In this document: piece after piece, positions 7,154-14,805 of the stretch
Position numbering within the stretch: position 1 is the first letter of the stretch
Layout of the letters: each line of letters opens with the position of its first letter
NCBI GenBank assembly: GCA_947625445.1
Contig: CANQOM010000011.1
Span: 1-21,062 of the forward strand
Direction: 5' to 3'
DNA from: Candidatus Gastranaerophilales bacterium
Lineage (GTDB): Bacteria > Cyanobacteriota > Vampirovibrionia > Gastranaerophilales > Gastranaerophilaceae
DNA: 21,062 nt
The notes under the pieces: model-generated
Seen by the model: only the letters and a program-made list of their open reading frames with translations
Told to the model about the DNA's origin: nothing
Database searches by the model: none
Translations under genes and position numbers: made by a program

Positions 7154-7959
7154 TCTTTTATGGCAGATAAGGGTACTTTTATTGTTTCACCTGCTTTTAA
7201 ATATGCTCCTGTATAGTCTTTATAGCCTCCGCTTGTTTCATAAGAGTCTTTTTCATATGTAAAATGAATATTATTATATTTTCTTATTGCTTTATCTTTT
7301 ATATTAAAAACTTGTTTAAAATCTTCAACATTAATACTGTCAAAAGAGTATAATTTAGCAGCATCATAGGTTGTATCTTCAGTAACAGGTTTTATAACAT
7401 AATACATAAATTTTCCGTCAGTATAAGTTTCGGCTATATTTTCACGAACAAATTTAGTGTGAGCCAATTCTTTATATTTATCTGTTAATTCTTCTCTTTG
7501 TTCCAAAGTTAAATCAGAGTTATATAATTTTTTCTGTATATTTTCTATTTTTTCATCGAGTGTATCATATGAATAAGGAATAATTAAATTTTCTTTGGAA
7601 TATAATTCATCTTCATCTTGGATATCATTAAAAGCTAAAATAGCTGTTTCGTCTGTATCATAAATATCAGCAACATTTTCAATAGGTGTTTCTGCAGCAT
7701 TATAATGAATAACGACAGGAGACGGAATTTTATCTCTTGTTGCAACGGCATGTCCGCCTGCACCTATTGCCATTGATGCCAATATAACAGTTAGTTTTTT
7801 TGGCAATACATGTTTATTTTTCTTTTGTGGTGGTTTGTGTGAAAATTCATATGTATCTGTATTTGGTCTTGTTTTATGATAACTCGTTTTTTTAGAAGAG
7901 TTTTGATTATTATTTGAATAATAATTATAATTACTTGAATGAGTAGGATTTATCGGCAT
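7150..7959 (-). CDS. Membrane-anchored protein with two LysM-like modules
   Basis: A 269-residue protein of no recognised named family. Residues 1-50 are Asn/Ser/Tyr/Lys-rich and presumably cytoplasmic or disordered; KKLTVILASMAIGAGGHAVA (54-73) is a single hydrophobic segment that would act as a signal anchor. The remainder shows two degenerate LysM-like units: one at about 86-128 (ENVADIYDTDETAILAFNDI, then LYSKENLIIP), and one at about 187-264 (YYVIKP, DAAKLYSFDSINVEDF, KAIRKYNNI, then YLKAGETIKVP). Each has the LysM order of helix, Asn-Asp/Asn-Asn-Ile turn, and L-x-x-G/K-x-x-I-x-[IV]-P strand. A Lys/Glu-rich helical linker joins them. LysM domains bind N-acetylglucosamine glycans such as peptidoglycan, so an envelope role is likely. 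SD AAGG precedes the ATG. Divergent from the collagen-like gene. Confidence 0.6.
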   Translation of the reverse strand: MPINPTHSSNYNYYSNNNQNSSKKTSYHKTRPNTDTYEFSHKPPQKKNKHVLPKKLTVILASMAIGAGGHAVATRDKIPSPVVIHYNAAETPIENVADIYDTDETAILAFNDIQDEDELYSKENLIIPYSYDTLDEKIENIQKKLYNSDLTLEQREELTDKYKELAHTKFVRENIAETYTDGKFMYYVIKPVTEDTTYDAAKLYSFDSINVEDFKQVFNIKDKAIRKYNNIHFTYEKDSYETSGGYKDYTGAYLKAGETIKVPLSAIKD

Positions 7960-8144
7960 TTTTTTCTGACCTTTCTTCTTTAATTAAATTGCATAACTGT
8001 TAAAAATCCTGAATTTATATAATTGATATTAATTTAATTTGAGTTTACAAAAATTAATAATTTAACAAATTTACTAAAGTTTTAAAAAAAAATACCGATA
8101 TATCGACATGTATTAGTTTAGTATTAGATATAGGAGTGTTAAGT

Positions 8145-10409
8145 ATGACTTTAGACTTGAACAATGTATTAAAGTTATTGCAGAGCAATAATATTAATAT
8201 CTCTGAGCTCAAAGGAAATTCAGAAGACGGAAAAGAGATTAATGAAAATGGTGAAGGTGAAGGCATCAGTATTTATGATGAAGACGGTGTTAATTCTGAT
8301 TTAACGACAAGAGACGGATTTATTAATGCATTAAAAACAGATGGTGATGATGCCTATACAGAAGAAGATTTAGGCAAAATATATGATTTGGTTAATGCAT
8401 TTGACGGTGATACTGCCAAAATGACTGAAGATGAATTGTTAGAACTTGCAAATGGTTTTACTAGCGGTGGAAACACTATTGAATCCGAAGATATAAAAGC
8501 ATTTTTAGATAAACTTGAAGAAGAAAGTGCAAAAACTCCTGCTCCTAGTGCTACACCTGCTCCGAGTGCTACGCCTGCCCCTAGTGCTACACCTGAGGCA
8601 GCAAAGACAATTACTCCGGGAGACGGAACTTTCTTCGGAGATTATCTTGCAAGAAAAGAAATGAATGAAAATTCAAGTCCATTCGCTATTGACAAAATTT
8701 TGGCAAACACAATTGCCGAGAAAACTGCTGATGCGAATACAGATGAGACAGTAAGTGATGCAGCACCTGTTACTCCTACTGAAGAAGCTGCTGCAACTGA
8801 AGAAACTGCTGAGGCTCAAGATGTTGGAAGTGTTCAAGGTAATTCTGTAGTATTCCGTGCGGATGATAGAATTAAAACCGATGATGACGGTAATAAATAC
8901 GTAAATGTTGAACCTTGGAGCAATGAAGAATCTTCTGATAATTGCTTAACAAGGATAATCAAAAACAGTTATGACTTAGAAGCAATGGGAATAGAGATGT
9001 ATAGTGATGAGTACTATGCATTAGAAAAAGCAGTAATGGATGCTAACCCTAATATATACGGAACGGAAGATGGAGGCTGGCGTAAAGAAGTCGGTGGAAC
9101 CGGAAGATCTAATGCCGTACTCTATGATGATGAAAAAGTCATATTGCCTGATTGGGGTGGTGTTGAAGAACCTGCTGCAGAAGAAGCGGCTCCCGCTATA
9201 GAAGAAGCAGCTCCCGCTGCAGAAGAAGGATCTGTTATGACTGTGACTACAGACTCAGGTAATACTGTTGAATGTAAATGTAAATATGTAGAACCTGATG
9301 ATAGTGGTAATAACTCAGGATGCGGATGCATACAATTTTCATATCAAGCAGACTGTGGTGACAATGGTGGTAAATGTGATGTAGTTATAGAATGTAATTC
9401 ACCTGATGATATATTACCTCCAATGTCTGAAAATGTCGATGGACCTGTTCGTTGGACACAAGGTGATGACGGCTTCTGGTATGAAAATAATCAAAAAACC
9501 GATCATAGATGGAAGGATGACGTAGAAATCGGTGATAACGGGAATTGGTACATAAATGGTGAAGATACCGGTAAACCTTCTCGAGGTAAATCAGCATATG
9601 ATATATGGATAGATCAAGGCAATGAAGGTACCGAACAAGACTTCTTAGACTCCTTAAAAGGTCGTGACGGTAAAGATGGTCGAGATGGTGTTGATGGCAG
9701 AGACGGTCGAGATGGTGTTGATGGCAGAGACGGTAGAAATGGCCATAATGGCAGAGACGGTGTCGATGGTCGAGATGGTGTTGACGGCAAGGACGGTAAA
9801 GACGGCGTTGATGGCAAGGATGGCAAGGATGGCAAAGACGGCATTGATGGTAAAGATGGCAAAGACGGTAAAGATGGCGTTGACGGCACCCCGAGTGGAG
9901 ATCCTTCTCAGGCTCCCGACTTGGATCCTGAAGACCCTGATAATCCAACACCACCTGAGGACGATCCGACTCCACCTGAGGACGATCCGACTCCACCTGA
10001 GGACGATCCAACACCGCCTGAGGACGATCCGACACCTCCTGAGGACGATCCTACTCCTCCGTCAACTGATGAGGATAAACCATGTGAACCAGGTGAGGGT
10101 GATGATGTTGAACAAGAACCAATACCTACTTTACCTGATGAAGCTGATACAACTGCTCAATCAGATGAAGCTGATACATCAGCAGAAGATGTTGAAGCCG
10201 CTTCAATTGAACCTGAATATACAGAACCTGAAGTTGAAGAAAACTATGATGACGGTAGTTATGACGAAAGCTACGATTATGGTTACGAAGAAAACTATGA
10301 TGACGGCAGTTACACAGAAAGCTATGATGATGGCAGCTATGACGAAAGCTACGATGATGGTGGCGGATATGAAGAAGCCGATTCGTATGAGCCTGAAGAA
10401 TTTGAATAA
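8145..10409 (+). CDS. Large mosaic protein with LysM-like, Cys-rich and collagen-like regions
   Basis: A 754-residue acidic protein. The ATG at 8145 is chosen over an in-frame GTG at 8136, because AGGAG at 8132-8136 overlaps that GTG and is well spaced from the ATG. Order of parts: N-terminal 1-130 with Asp-rich EF-hand-like loops (TDGDDAYTEEDL, FDGDTAKMTEDEL); three TPAPSA repeats; an Ala/Glu/Thr linker; a degenerate LysM-like unit at about 250-336 (VEPWSNEESSDNCLTRI, VMDANPNIYG, LYDDEKVILPDW); a 7-Cys patch (about 376-419); two GFWY/GNWY-type units; a SAYDIWIDQGNEGTEQDFL motif that typically precedes bacterial collagen-like stretches; 26 Gly-x-y triplets; five PTPPEDD repeats; and a Tyr/Asp-rich tail. 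No Sec signal peptide or LPxTG is visible. It is probably a surface or extracellular filamentous protein; the export route is unclear. Confidence 0.8.
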   Translation: MTLDLNNVLKLLQSNNINISELKGNSEDGKEINENGEGEGISIYDEDGVNSDLTTRDGFINALKTDGDDAYTEEDLGKIYDLVNAFDGDTAKMTEDELLELANGFTSGGNTIESEDIKAFLDKLEEESAKTPAPSATPAPSATPAPSATPEAAKTITPGDGTFFGDYLARKEMNENSSPFAIDKILANTIAEKTADANTDETVSDAAPVTPTEEAAATEETAEAQDVGSVQGNSVVFRADDRIKTDDDGNKYVNVEPWSNEESSDNCLTRIIKNSYDLEAMGIEMYSDEYYALEKAVMDANPNIYGTEDGGWRKEVGGTGRSNAVLYDDEKVILPDWGGVEEPAAEEAAPAIEEAAPAAEEGSVMTVTTDSGNTVECKCKYVEPDDSGNNSGCGCIQFSYQADCGDNGGKCDVVIECNSPDDILPPMSENVDGPVRWTQGDDGFWYENNQKTDHRWKDDVEIGDNGNWYINGEDTGKPSRGKSAYDIWIDQGNEGTEQDFLDSLKGRDGKDGRDGVDGRDGRDGVDGRDGRNGHNGRDGVDGRDGVDGKDGKDGVDGKDGKDGKDGIDGKDGKDGKDGVDGTPSGDPSQAPDLDPEDPDNPTPPEDDPTPPEDDPTPPEDDPTPPEDDPTPPEDDPTPPSTDEDKPCEPGEGDDVEQEPIPTLPDEADTTAQSDEADTSAEDVEAASIEPEYTEPEVEENYDDGSYDESYDYGYEENYDDGSYTESYDDGSYDESYDDGGGYEEADSYEPEEFE
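8535..8594 (+). repeat. Short tandem repeat encoding TPAPSA x3
   Basis: Three 18-bp units (8535-8588) encode Thr-Pro-Ala-Pro-Ser-Ala, followed by a partial unit. The copies differ at synonymous positions, so the repeat is not a very recent duplication. It forms a proline-rich spacer between the N-terminal domain and the rest of the mosaic protein. Confidence 0.85.
9660..9893 (+). repeat. Collagen-like Gly-x-y repeat region (26 triplets)
   Basis: Twenty-six uninterrupted Gly-x-y triplets, nearly all Gly-[Arg/Lys/Val]-Asp, with GRN, GHN, GID and GTP exceptions. There is almost no proline at x or hydroxyproline position y; stability of a triple helix would rely on Lys/Arg-Asp pairs, as in known bacterial collagens. 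The first half uses GRD and the second half GKD, suggesting two rounds of expansion. The 9-bp periodicity also creates long open but meaningless reading frames on other frames. Confidence 0.9.
9945..10061 (+). repeat. 21-bp tandem repeat encoding PTPPEDD x5
   Basis: Five consecutive 21-bp units (9945-10049) encode Pro-Thr-Pro-Pro-Glu-Asp-Asp, then a partial unit. Units 2 and 3 are nearly identical at the DNA level and later ones drift at third positions. It makes a rigid acidic proline-rich stalk after the collagen-like region and is a likely site of length variation between strains. Confidence 0.85.
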
Positions 10410-10420
10410 AAATAAAAATC

Positions 10421-10448
10421 AAAACCGGAGTTTAATACTCCGGTTTTT
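10421..10448. terminator. Bidirectional intrinsic terminator between the collagen-like gene and the MFS gene
   Basis: AAAACCGGAGT pairs with ACTCCGGTTTT around a TTAAT loop, followed by a T run to 10448. The A run on the left gives the matching T run on the minus strand, so it can terminate both convergent genes. Confidence 0.9.
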
Positions 10449-11615
10449 TTATAGTTTATTTTCATCAGGAAGATATTTAATCCAATATGAAAATATTAAT
10501 GGAACAAATGTAATAATTAATAAAATATTGGTTATTCCTATTTTTTCAGATAGTAAACTTATTAAAGGTAAAATTAAACCTATAACGCCCCAGCTGAATC
10601 CTCCTATAAATCCCGAAATCATACTTTTAAATTCAGGCATTAATCTTTGTGCTAAAGACATATTTACGGGTACTGCAAGAAAACTTACATAACCTATTAA
10701 AATAAAAGCACTTAATCCTATAATACCTTTTGCGCCTGTTATATAAAATATTATTCCTAAAGGAGTAACAGTAATTAAAGACAGATAAAATACATTTTTT
10801 ATTCCTATTCTTTTTTCAAATAACGGACTTGAAATTACACCTATAGCTCCTGCCATTAAAAAGATGAATAAAATCAAACCTATTTTTGATACGTTATATC
10901 CTATTGATTTCCAATAAAAAGGTAAAATTATTGAAAAAGATGACACTACAAAAGATTTTACAATTGAAGCTGCAACAAGAACAGAAACAGGTCTGTTGCT
11001 AAAAATTTTACTTAGTGCGCCAATAAGAGAAATTTGAATTTTTTTGATGCCTGAATCTTTAATTTTAGGTGTATTTTTTAACAAAATAAATGCAGTTAAG
11101 ATTCCGAATATACAGGCAAAAGGAAGTTTTTCCAAGCCGAATAGTTCAGTTATACCTGAAGATATAACAGGTCCTAAAGAGAAACCAAAAGTTCCCATAG
11201 CTATAAACAGACTCATGTCTTTGCTATTTTGACTGCATTTTGAATAGTTTGAAACTATACTCGTAGCTTGAGGGTGAAAAAAAGATACACCCATATGTCC
11301 TAAAATTAGACATAATATTAATATATATATATTATTAGCAAGTCCTATGAAAGAAAGAAAAACAGAAGCAAAAATAAGCCCCCAAAAAATAAAAAATCTT
11401 CTTTGCCATTTATCTGATATGTACCCGAAAAAAGGTTGTGATAAGGAAGATGTTAAGTTGGAAACAGATATTAAAACTGTTGCTATTGCCATTGTTATAC
11501 CAATTTTTGCAGCTATAAACGGCATTATAGGATTTAAAAAACCCGAATAAGCATCTACTACAAAATGTCCCAGCGACTCTGTTTTAATAACTTTTTTATT
11601 TATATCTTGTTCCAT
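10449..11615 (-). CDS. MFS transporter, fosmidomycin-resistance (Fsr)-like
   Basis: A 388-residue major facilitator superfamily protein with about 12 hydrophobic segments. The N-terminus SLGHFVVDAYSGFLNPIMPF matches the start of the Fsr-like subfamily, where H and D are embedded in helix 1, and the loop 2-3 motif SQPFFGYISDKWQRR corresponds to MFS motif A (G-x-x-x-D-R/K). A second GHMGVSFFHPQATSIVS segment is also typical of that subfamily. The substrate cannot be read from sequence. It begins one base after the purH stop, so it is co-transcribed with proC and purH on the minus strand; the link to purine and proline synthesis is not obvious. Terminator at 10421-10448. Confidence 0.8.
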   Translation of the reverse strand: MEQDINKKVIKTESLGHFVVDAYSGFLNPIMPFIAAKIGITMAIATVLISVSNLTSSLSQPFFGYISDKWQRRFFIFWGLIFASVFLSFIGLANNIYILILCLILGHMGVSFFHPQATSIVSNYSKCSQNSKDMSLFIAMGTFGFSLGPVISSGITELFGLEKLPFACIFGILTAFILLKNTPKIKDSGIKKIQISLIGALSKIFSNRPVSVLVAASIVKSFVVSSFSIILPFYWKSIGYNVSKIGLILFIFLMAGAIGVISSPLFEKRIGIKNVFYLSLITVTPLGIIFYITGAKGIIGLSAFILIGYVSFLAVPVNMSLAQRLMPEFKSMISGFIGGFSWGVIGLILPLISLLSEKIGITNILLIITFVPLIFSYWIKYLPDENKL

Positions 11616-11616
11616 A

Positions 11617-13152
11617 TTAATGTCTAAAATGTCTTATACCTGTGGTAATCATTGCTATATTATATTTATCTGCGGTTTTAATAACTTCTTCATCCTTAAT
11701 GCTTCCGCCCGGTTGGATAATTGCTGCAATTCTTCCTTGTGCCGCAACATGTATGTTATCTATTGCAGGGAAAAATCCATCTGACGCTGCAACTGCATCT
11801 TTTGAACCATCGCATGCTTTGTTTAGTGCTATTTCAAATGCATCTACACGGCTTGTTTGTCCCTGACCTATTCCTATTGCTTTGAAATCTTTTGCTACTA
11901 CTATTGCATTTGATTTTGCATGTTTTACTATTTTCCAGGCAAATATCATATCTTCAATCATTTCTTGTGTCGGTTTTGTCTTTGTTACAACTTTAAAACT
12001 GTCTTTATCCAAATCCTTTTTATCTGTTGATTGAACTAATGTACCGTATGGAGTTATTCTTATTTCTTCATTTAAATAATTTTTATATTCTTCAAGCGGA
12101 GTATTCAATTTTATTACTCTAAGATTTTTTTTGGTTTTTAATATGGTTAATGCGTTTTCATCATAATCAGGCGCAATAATTACTTCTAAAAACATAGAAG
12201 TTAACTGTTTTGCCAAAATTTCGTTAACAGGTTTAGTGAAGCCTACAATACCGCCAAAAGCACTTAAGGGATCACAATCAAGTGCTTTTGCCCAAGCTTC
12301 TTCTATATCCTTCCCAAGTGCTGCTCCGCAGGGAGTATTGTGTTTTATTATTACACATCCCGAAACATCATAAAATTCGCTTAATATATTAGTGCAAGCT
12401 GATGAATCAAGAATGTTATTATATGATAATTCTTTTCCGTTTAAAATTTCATAATCTATTGTATTATTTGTATAATACAATCCTGCACTCTGGTGCGGAT
12501 TTTCTCCGTATCTTAAATTTTTACCTTTCTTTATATTTAAAGAAAAATAATTATTAGTGTCTTCTTCATACCTTTCAGATAGTGCATTTAAAATTTTAGA
12601 ATCAAAATCCAAAGTTTTTTCAAAAACTTTTAATGCATATTCTCTTCTTAATTTTAAAGAGGTTTCACCTTTATGTTCTGCTAAATCTTCAATGACTTCT
12701 TTATATTGACTTGGTGAAGATACTGCTAATACCCTTTTGTTATTTTTAGCTGCAGCTCTTAACATTGACGGTCCGCCTATGTCTATTGTATTAATTAATT
12801 CTGTTTCTTCAACATCTTTTTTGGATGTTTCTTCAAACGGATAAAAATTAACTACTACCATGTCAAAAAGTTTTATTGTTTCTTTTTCAATTTCTGATTT
12901 TTCATTTTCATTGGTTAAATCTGCTAAAATTCCTGCAAAGATGTCAGGATATAGCGTTTTAACTTTGCCGTTAATTAATTGCCTTTTCCCTGTTATTTCC
13001 GATATTTCTTTAGCTTCAATATGATTTTCTTTTAGCAAATCATATGTTGAACCTGTTGCTATAATTTCATAATTATATTTTTCTGTAAGTTCTGATGCAA
13101 ACTCTACAAGTTTATCTTTATTATAAACACTTATTAATGCTCTTCTTTTCAT
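11617..13152 (-). CDS. purH: Bifunctional AICAR formyltransferase / IMP cyclohydrolase PurH
   Basis: Catalyses the last two steps of de novo IMP synthesis: formylation of AICAR with 10-formyl-THF, then ring closure. The 511-residue length is normal. The N-terminal MGS-like cyclohydrolase domain shows ALISVYNKDKLVEFA (5-19), ATGST (32-36), VKTLYPDIFAGIL (64-76) and DIGGPSMLRAA (124-134). The formyltransferase domain shows RYGENPHQ (214-221), KHNTPCGAA (270-278; Lys270 and His271 correspond to the catalytic Lys-His pair), and KACDGSKDAVAASDGFFP near the C-terminus. The usual TLHPKIHGG motif reads TLYPDIFAG here, a noticeable substitution. It starts 2 nt after the proC stop with an AGGGA site inside proC. 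Confidence 0.97.
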   Translation of the reverse strand: MKRRALISVYNKDKLVEFASELTEKYNYEIIATGSTYDLLKENHIEAKEISEITGKRQLINGKVKTLYPDIFAGILADLTNENEKSEIEKETIKLFDMVVVNFYPFEETSKKDVEETELINTIDIGGPSMLRAAAKNNKRVLAVSSPSQYKEVIEDLAEHKGETSLKLRREYALKVFEKTLDFDSKILNALSERYEEDTNNYFSLNIKKGKNLRYGENPHQSAGLYYTNNTIDYEILNGKELSYNNILDSSACTNILSEFYDVSGCVIIKHNTPCGAALGKDIEEAWAKALDCDPLSAFGGIVGFTKPVNEILAKQLTSMFLEVIIAPDYDENALTILKTKKNLRVIKLNTPLEEYKNYLNEEIRITPYGTLVQSTDKKDLDKDSFKVVTKTKPTQEMIEDMIFAWKIVKHAKSNAIVVAKDFKAIGIGQGQTSRVDAFEIALNKACDGSKDAVAASDGFFPAIDNIHVAAQGRIAAIIQPGGSIKDEEVIKTADKYNIAMITTGIRHFRH

Positions 13153-13154
13153 AA

Positions 13155-13958
13155 TTAATTTTTCCCTAATTCATATGCTTTATTTCTTGTTTTATCTATA
13201 GTATCAAAAAGTATTTCGGAAATCTTATTTTCTTTTAAAATATTATTTCCTACCGCAGTACATCCTCCCGGAGTTGTTACATTTATTATTAATTGCTCGG
13301 GAGTAATTCCGGATTCCATAATCATTTTAGCTGAGCCGTATGCAGTTTGACTTGATAACTTTAAGCAAGTTTCATAATCCAATCCTAATTTTTCTCCGGC
13401 TTTTGCTATTTCATCTATAATGTAATAATAAAATGCAGGCCCTGAACCGGATATTGCAGTTATTATATCAATATATTTTTCTTCTGATTTTATAACTTTA
13501 CCCACGCTTTTAAATATTTCAAGTGCGATGTTTGTTTGTTCCTCACTTGTATAATTTCCTTTACAGATAGCGCTCATTCCTTCATTAACTAATGCAGGAG
13601 TGTTTGGCATTATTCTTATAACTGATGTATTTGGAAGTATATCTTCTATTGTCTTTATTGATATTCCTGCCGCTATTGATAAAATTAAATGTTCGTTTGT
13701 TATATATTGTTTAATTTCACTTAAAACATCTCTTAATACAAACGGTTTTACCGCAAATAGGAGAATTTTGGCATTCTTTACAACTTCAATATTATTATCT
13801 GTAATATTAACCTTAAATGATTTTTGTAAATTGTTTAGTGCAGTTTCATTTTTATCAGAAACAATAATTTCATCATGTTTTGCCCATTTAGAATTAATAA
13901 TTCCTTTAATTATTGCACCGGCCATCTTTCCGCCGCCTATAAATCCAATTTTGTTCAT
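13155..13958 (-). CDS. proC: Pyrroline-5-carboxylate reductase
   Basis: Reduces pyrroline-5-carboxylate to proline with NAD(P)H. The 267-residue protein begins with the Rossmann motif IGFIGGGKMAGAIIKGI (3-19); further family motifs are KPFVLRDVL, LILSIAAGI, VIRIMPNTPALVNEGMSAI and the C-terminal AISGSGPAFYYYIIDEIA and TPGGCTAVGNN, where the usual TPGGTT is TPGGCT. AAAAGG lies 8 bases upstream of the ATG. First gene of the proC-purH-MFS operon; divergent from rpmH with 92 bp between starts. Confidence 0.95.
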   Translation of the reverse strand: MNKIGFIGGGKMAGAIIKGIINSKWAKHDEIIVSDKNETALNNLQKSFKVNITDNNIEVVKNAKILLFAVKPFVLRDVLSEIKQYITNEHLILSIAAGISIKTIEDILPNTSVIRIMPNTPALVNEGMSAICKGNYTSEEQTNIALEIFKSVGKVIKSEEKYIDIITAISGSGPAFYYYIIDEIAKAGEKLGLDYETCLKLSSQTAYGSAKMIMESGITPEQLIINVTTPGGCTAVGNNILKENKISEILFDTIDKTRNKAYELGKN

Positions 13959-13984
13959 AATATTTAACCTTTTATTTTTTGTAA

Positions 13985-14013
13985 TTGACTTTACTTTATG
14001 TCTTATTTATTAT
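13985..14013 (+). promoter_or_regulatory. Promoter of rpmH-rnpA
   Basis: TTGACT (13985-13990), a 17-bp spacer and TATTAT (14008-14013), each 5 of 6 to consensus, lie 37 bp upstream of the rpmH ATG. AAGGAG at 14038-14043 provides a strong ribosome binding site. Confidence 0.65.
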
Positions 14014-14050
14014 GATACAATGAAAACTATGACATTCAAGGAGAAAAACA

Positions 14051-14203
14051 ATGAGACGTACACTGGAAGGCACTAAAAGAAAAAGACAAAATGTAAGCGG
14101 TTTCAGAGCACGTATGGCAACACCGGGCGGAAGAGAAGTTCTTAACAGAAGAAGAGCTAAAGGTCGTCATAAATTAGCTATTACTGCTAAAGAACGTGCA
14201 TAA
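14051..14203 (+). CDS. rpmH: 50S ribosomal protein L34
   Basis: A 50-residue, strongly basic protein: MRRTLEGTKRKRQNVSGF, then RARMATPGGREVLNRRRAKG and RHKLAI. This is the classic L34 pattern (RT-x-x-GT-x-RKR...SGFRARM...GR-x-V-x-x-RRAKGRxxL). A C-terminal TAKERA extension follows the usual end. L34 is a small protein of the large ribosomal subunit. The ATG is set by AAGGAG eight bases upstream. It is directly followed by rnpA, the universal bacterial arrangement, with a terminator-like hairpin between the two. Confidence 0.97.
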   Translation: MRRTLEGTKRKRQNVSGFRARMATPGGREVLNRRRAKGRHKLAITAKERA

Positions 14204-14230
14204 ATTTTTTGTACTAAATAATTAATATCA

Positions 14231-14254
14231 GGGCTGCTTATCAGCCCTTTTTTA
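14231..14254 (+). terminator. Intrinsic terminator / attenuator between rpmH and rnpA
   Basis: GGGCTG (14231-14236), loop CTTAT, CAGCCC (14242-14247) followed by six T. The hairpin lies 27 nt after the rpmH stop and only 8 nt before the rnpA start, so it likely lets most transcripts end after rpmH and keeps rnpA expression low. Confidence 0.85.
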
Positions 14255-14262
14255 GGTTTATT

Positions 14263-14619
14263 ATGCTTCAAAAAAAATACAGACTTAAAAAATATTCTGC
14301 TTTTATTGCAACTTATCGTTTGAATAATATTATTTCTGACGAAAATGTCTGTATTTATTTTGGAAAAGAAAAACAAGATTGTTCTGTTCCTACTAAATTT
14401 GCTTTCGTTGTTAGTAAAAAAATTTCAAACAGGGCGGTTGTAAGAAACAAAATTAAACGTCTTATGAGAGAATCCTTCAGATTGTTTATTAAAAATAATA
14501 ATATTAATAATATAAATAAATATATATCTGTTATTTGTGTAGCAAAAAAAAATATGATAAATTCGGATTTTAGCTCAACTTATTCATGTTTGGAAAAATT
14601 AATGGCTTCAAAGTCATGA
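14263..14619 (+). CDS. rnpA: Ribonuclease P protein component
   Basis: The 118-residue protein cofactor of RNase P, which helps the catalytic RNA bind pre-tRNA 5' leaders. It begins MLQKKYRLKKYSAFIATYR, matching the family N-terminus, and holds the RNR signature region VSKKISNRAVVRNKIKRLMRES (about 51-72). Asn/Lys-rich linker near the C-terminus is a lineage feature. The ATG sits just past the U-tract of the rpmH terminator with only a weak AGG upstream, so it is probably poorly translated. yidD and yidC, which usually follow, are absent here. Confidence 0.95.
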   Translation: MLQKKYRLKKYSAFIATYRLNNIISDENVCIYFGKEKQDCSVPTKFAFVVSKKISNRAVVRNKIKRLMRESFRLFIKNNNINNINKYISVICVAKKNMINSDFSSTYSCLEKLMASKS

Positions 14620-14734
14620 TTTGTAATATTTTCGCTCATTTTTTACTATCGCTGAAATATAGTAATTATAACGATTCTAGAAAAAGTATATACAAAATAA
14701 ATATAAATTGTAACAAATTGTTAACATGATGAGT

Positions 14735-14774
14735 CATGAATGGCATGAATTTATTTCAAAAAGTTTTCATGAAT
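14735..14774 (+). repeat. Three CATGAAT direct repeats upstream of the coiled-coil gene
   Basis: CATGAAT occurs at 14735-14741, 14744-14750 and 14768-14774, within 75 bases of the start codon at 14806. The first two are 9 bp apart and the third is 24 bp further on. They could be a regulator binding array; no promoter hexamers with good spacing are evident nearby. Confidence 0.35.
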
Positions 14775-14805
14775 ATAAGAGGACAAAAAATACGAGGACA
14801 AGAAA

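Noticed and set aside
8096..8105. Palindrome CGATATATCG upstream of the mosaic gene as operator
   Set aside because: Only 10 bp in AT-rich DNA, and no promoter hexamers at good spacing could be tied to it.
9660..9893. Possible CRISPR-like array from regular repeats
   Set aside because: Period is 9 bp without spacers, in frame with Gly-x-y coding; it is a collagen-like protein repeat.
9385..10035. Long open frame on the minus strand opposite the collagen-like region
   Set aside because: It arises from the 9-bp and 21-bp periodicity of the repeats and encodes His/Arg/Leu-rich low complexity without a ribosome binding site; it is a shadow of the mosaic gene.
9664..10692. Long + strand frame overlapping the 3' part of the mosaic gene and running past the terminator
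   Set aside because: Translation is a Met/Ala/Lys low-complexity shift of the repeats and then antisense to the MFS gene; it runs through a strong terminator.
14643..14665. Hairpin after rnpA (TTACTAT / ATAGTAA) as terminator
   Set aside because: AT-only stem mostly, 9-nt loop and no following T run on either strand; too weak to call.
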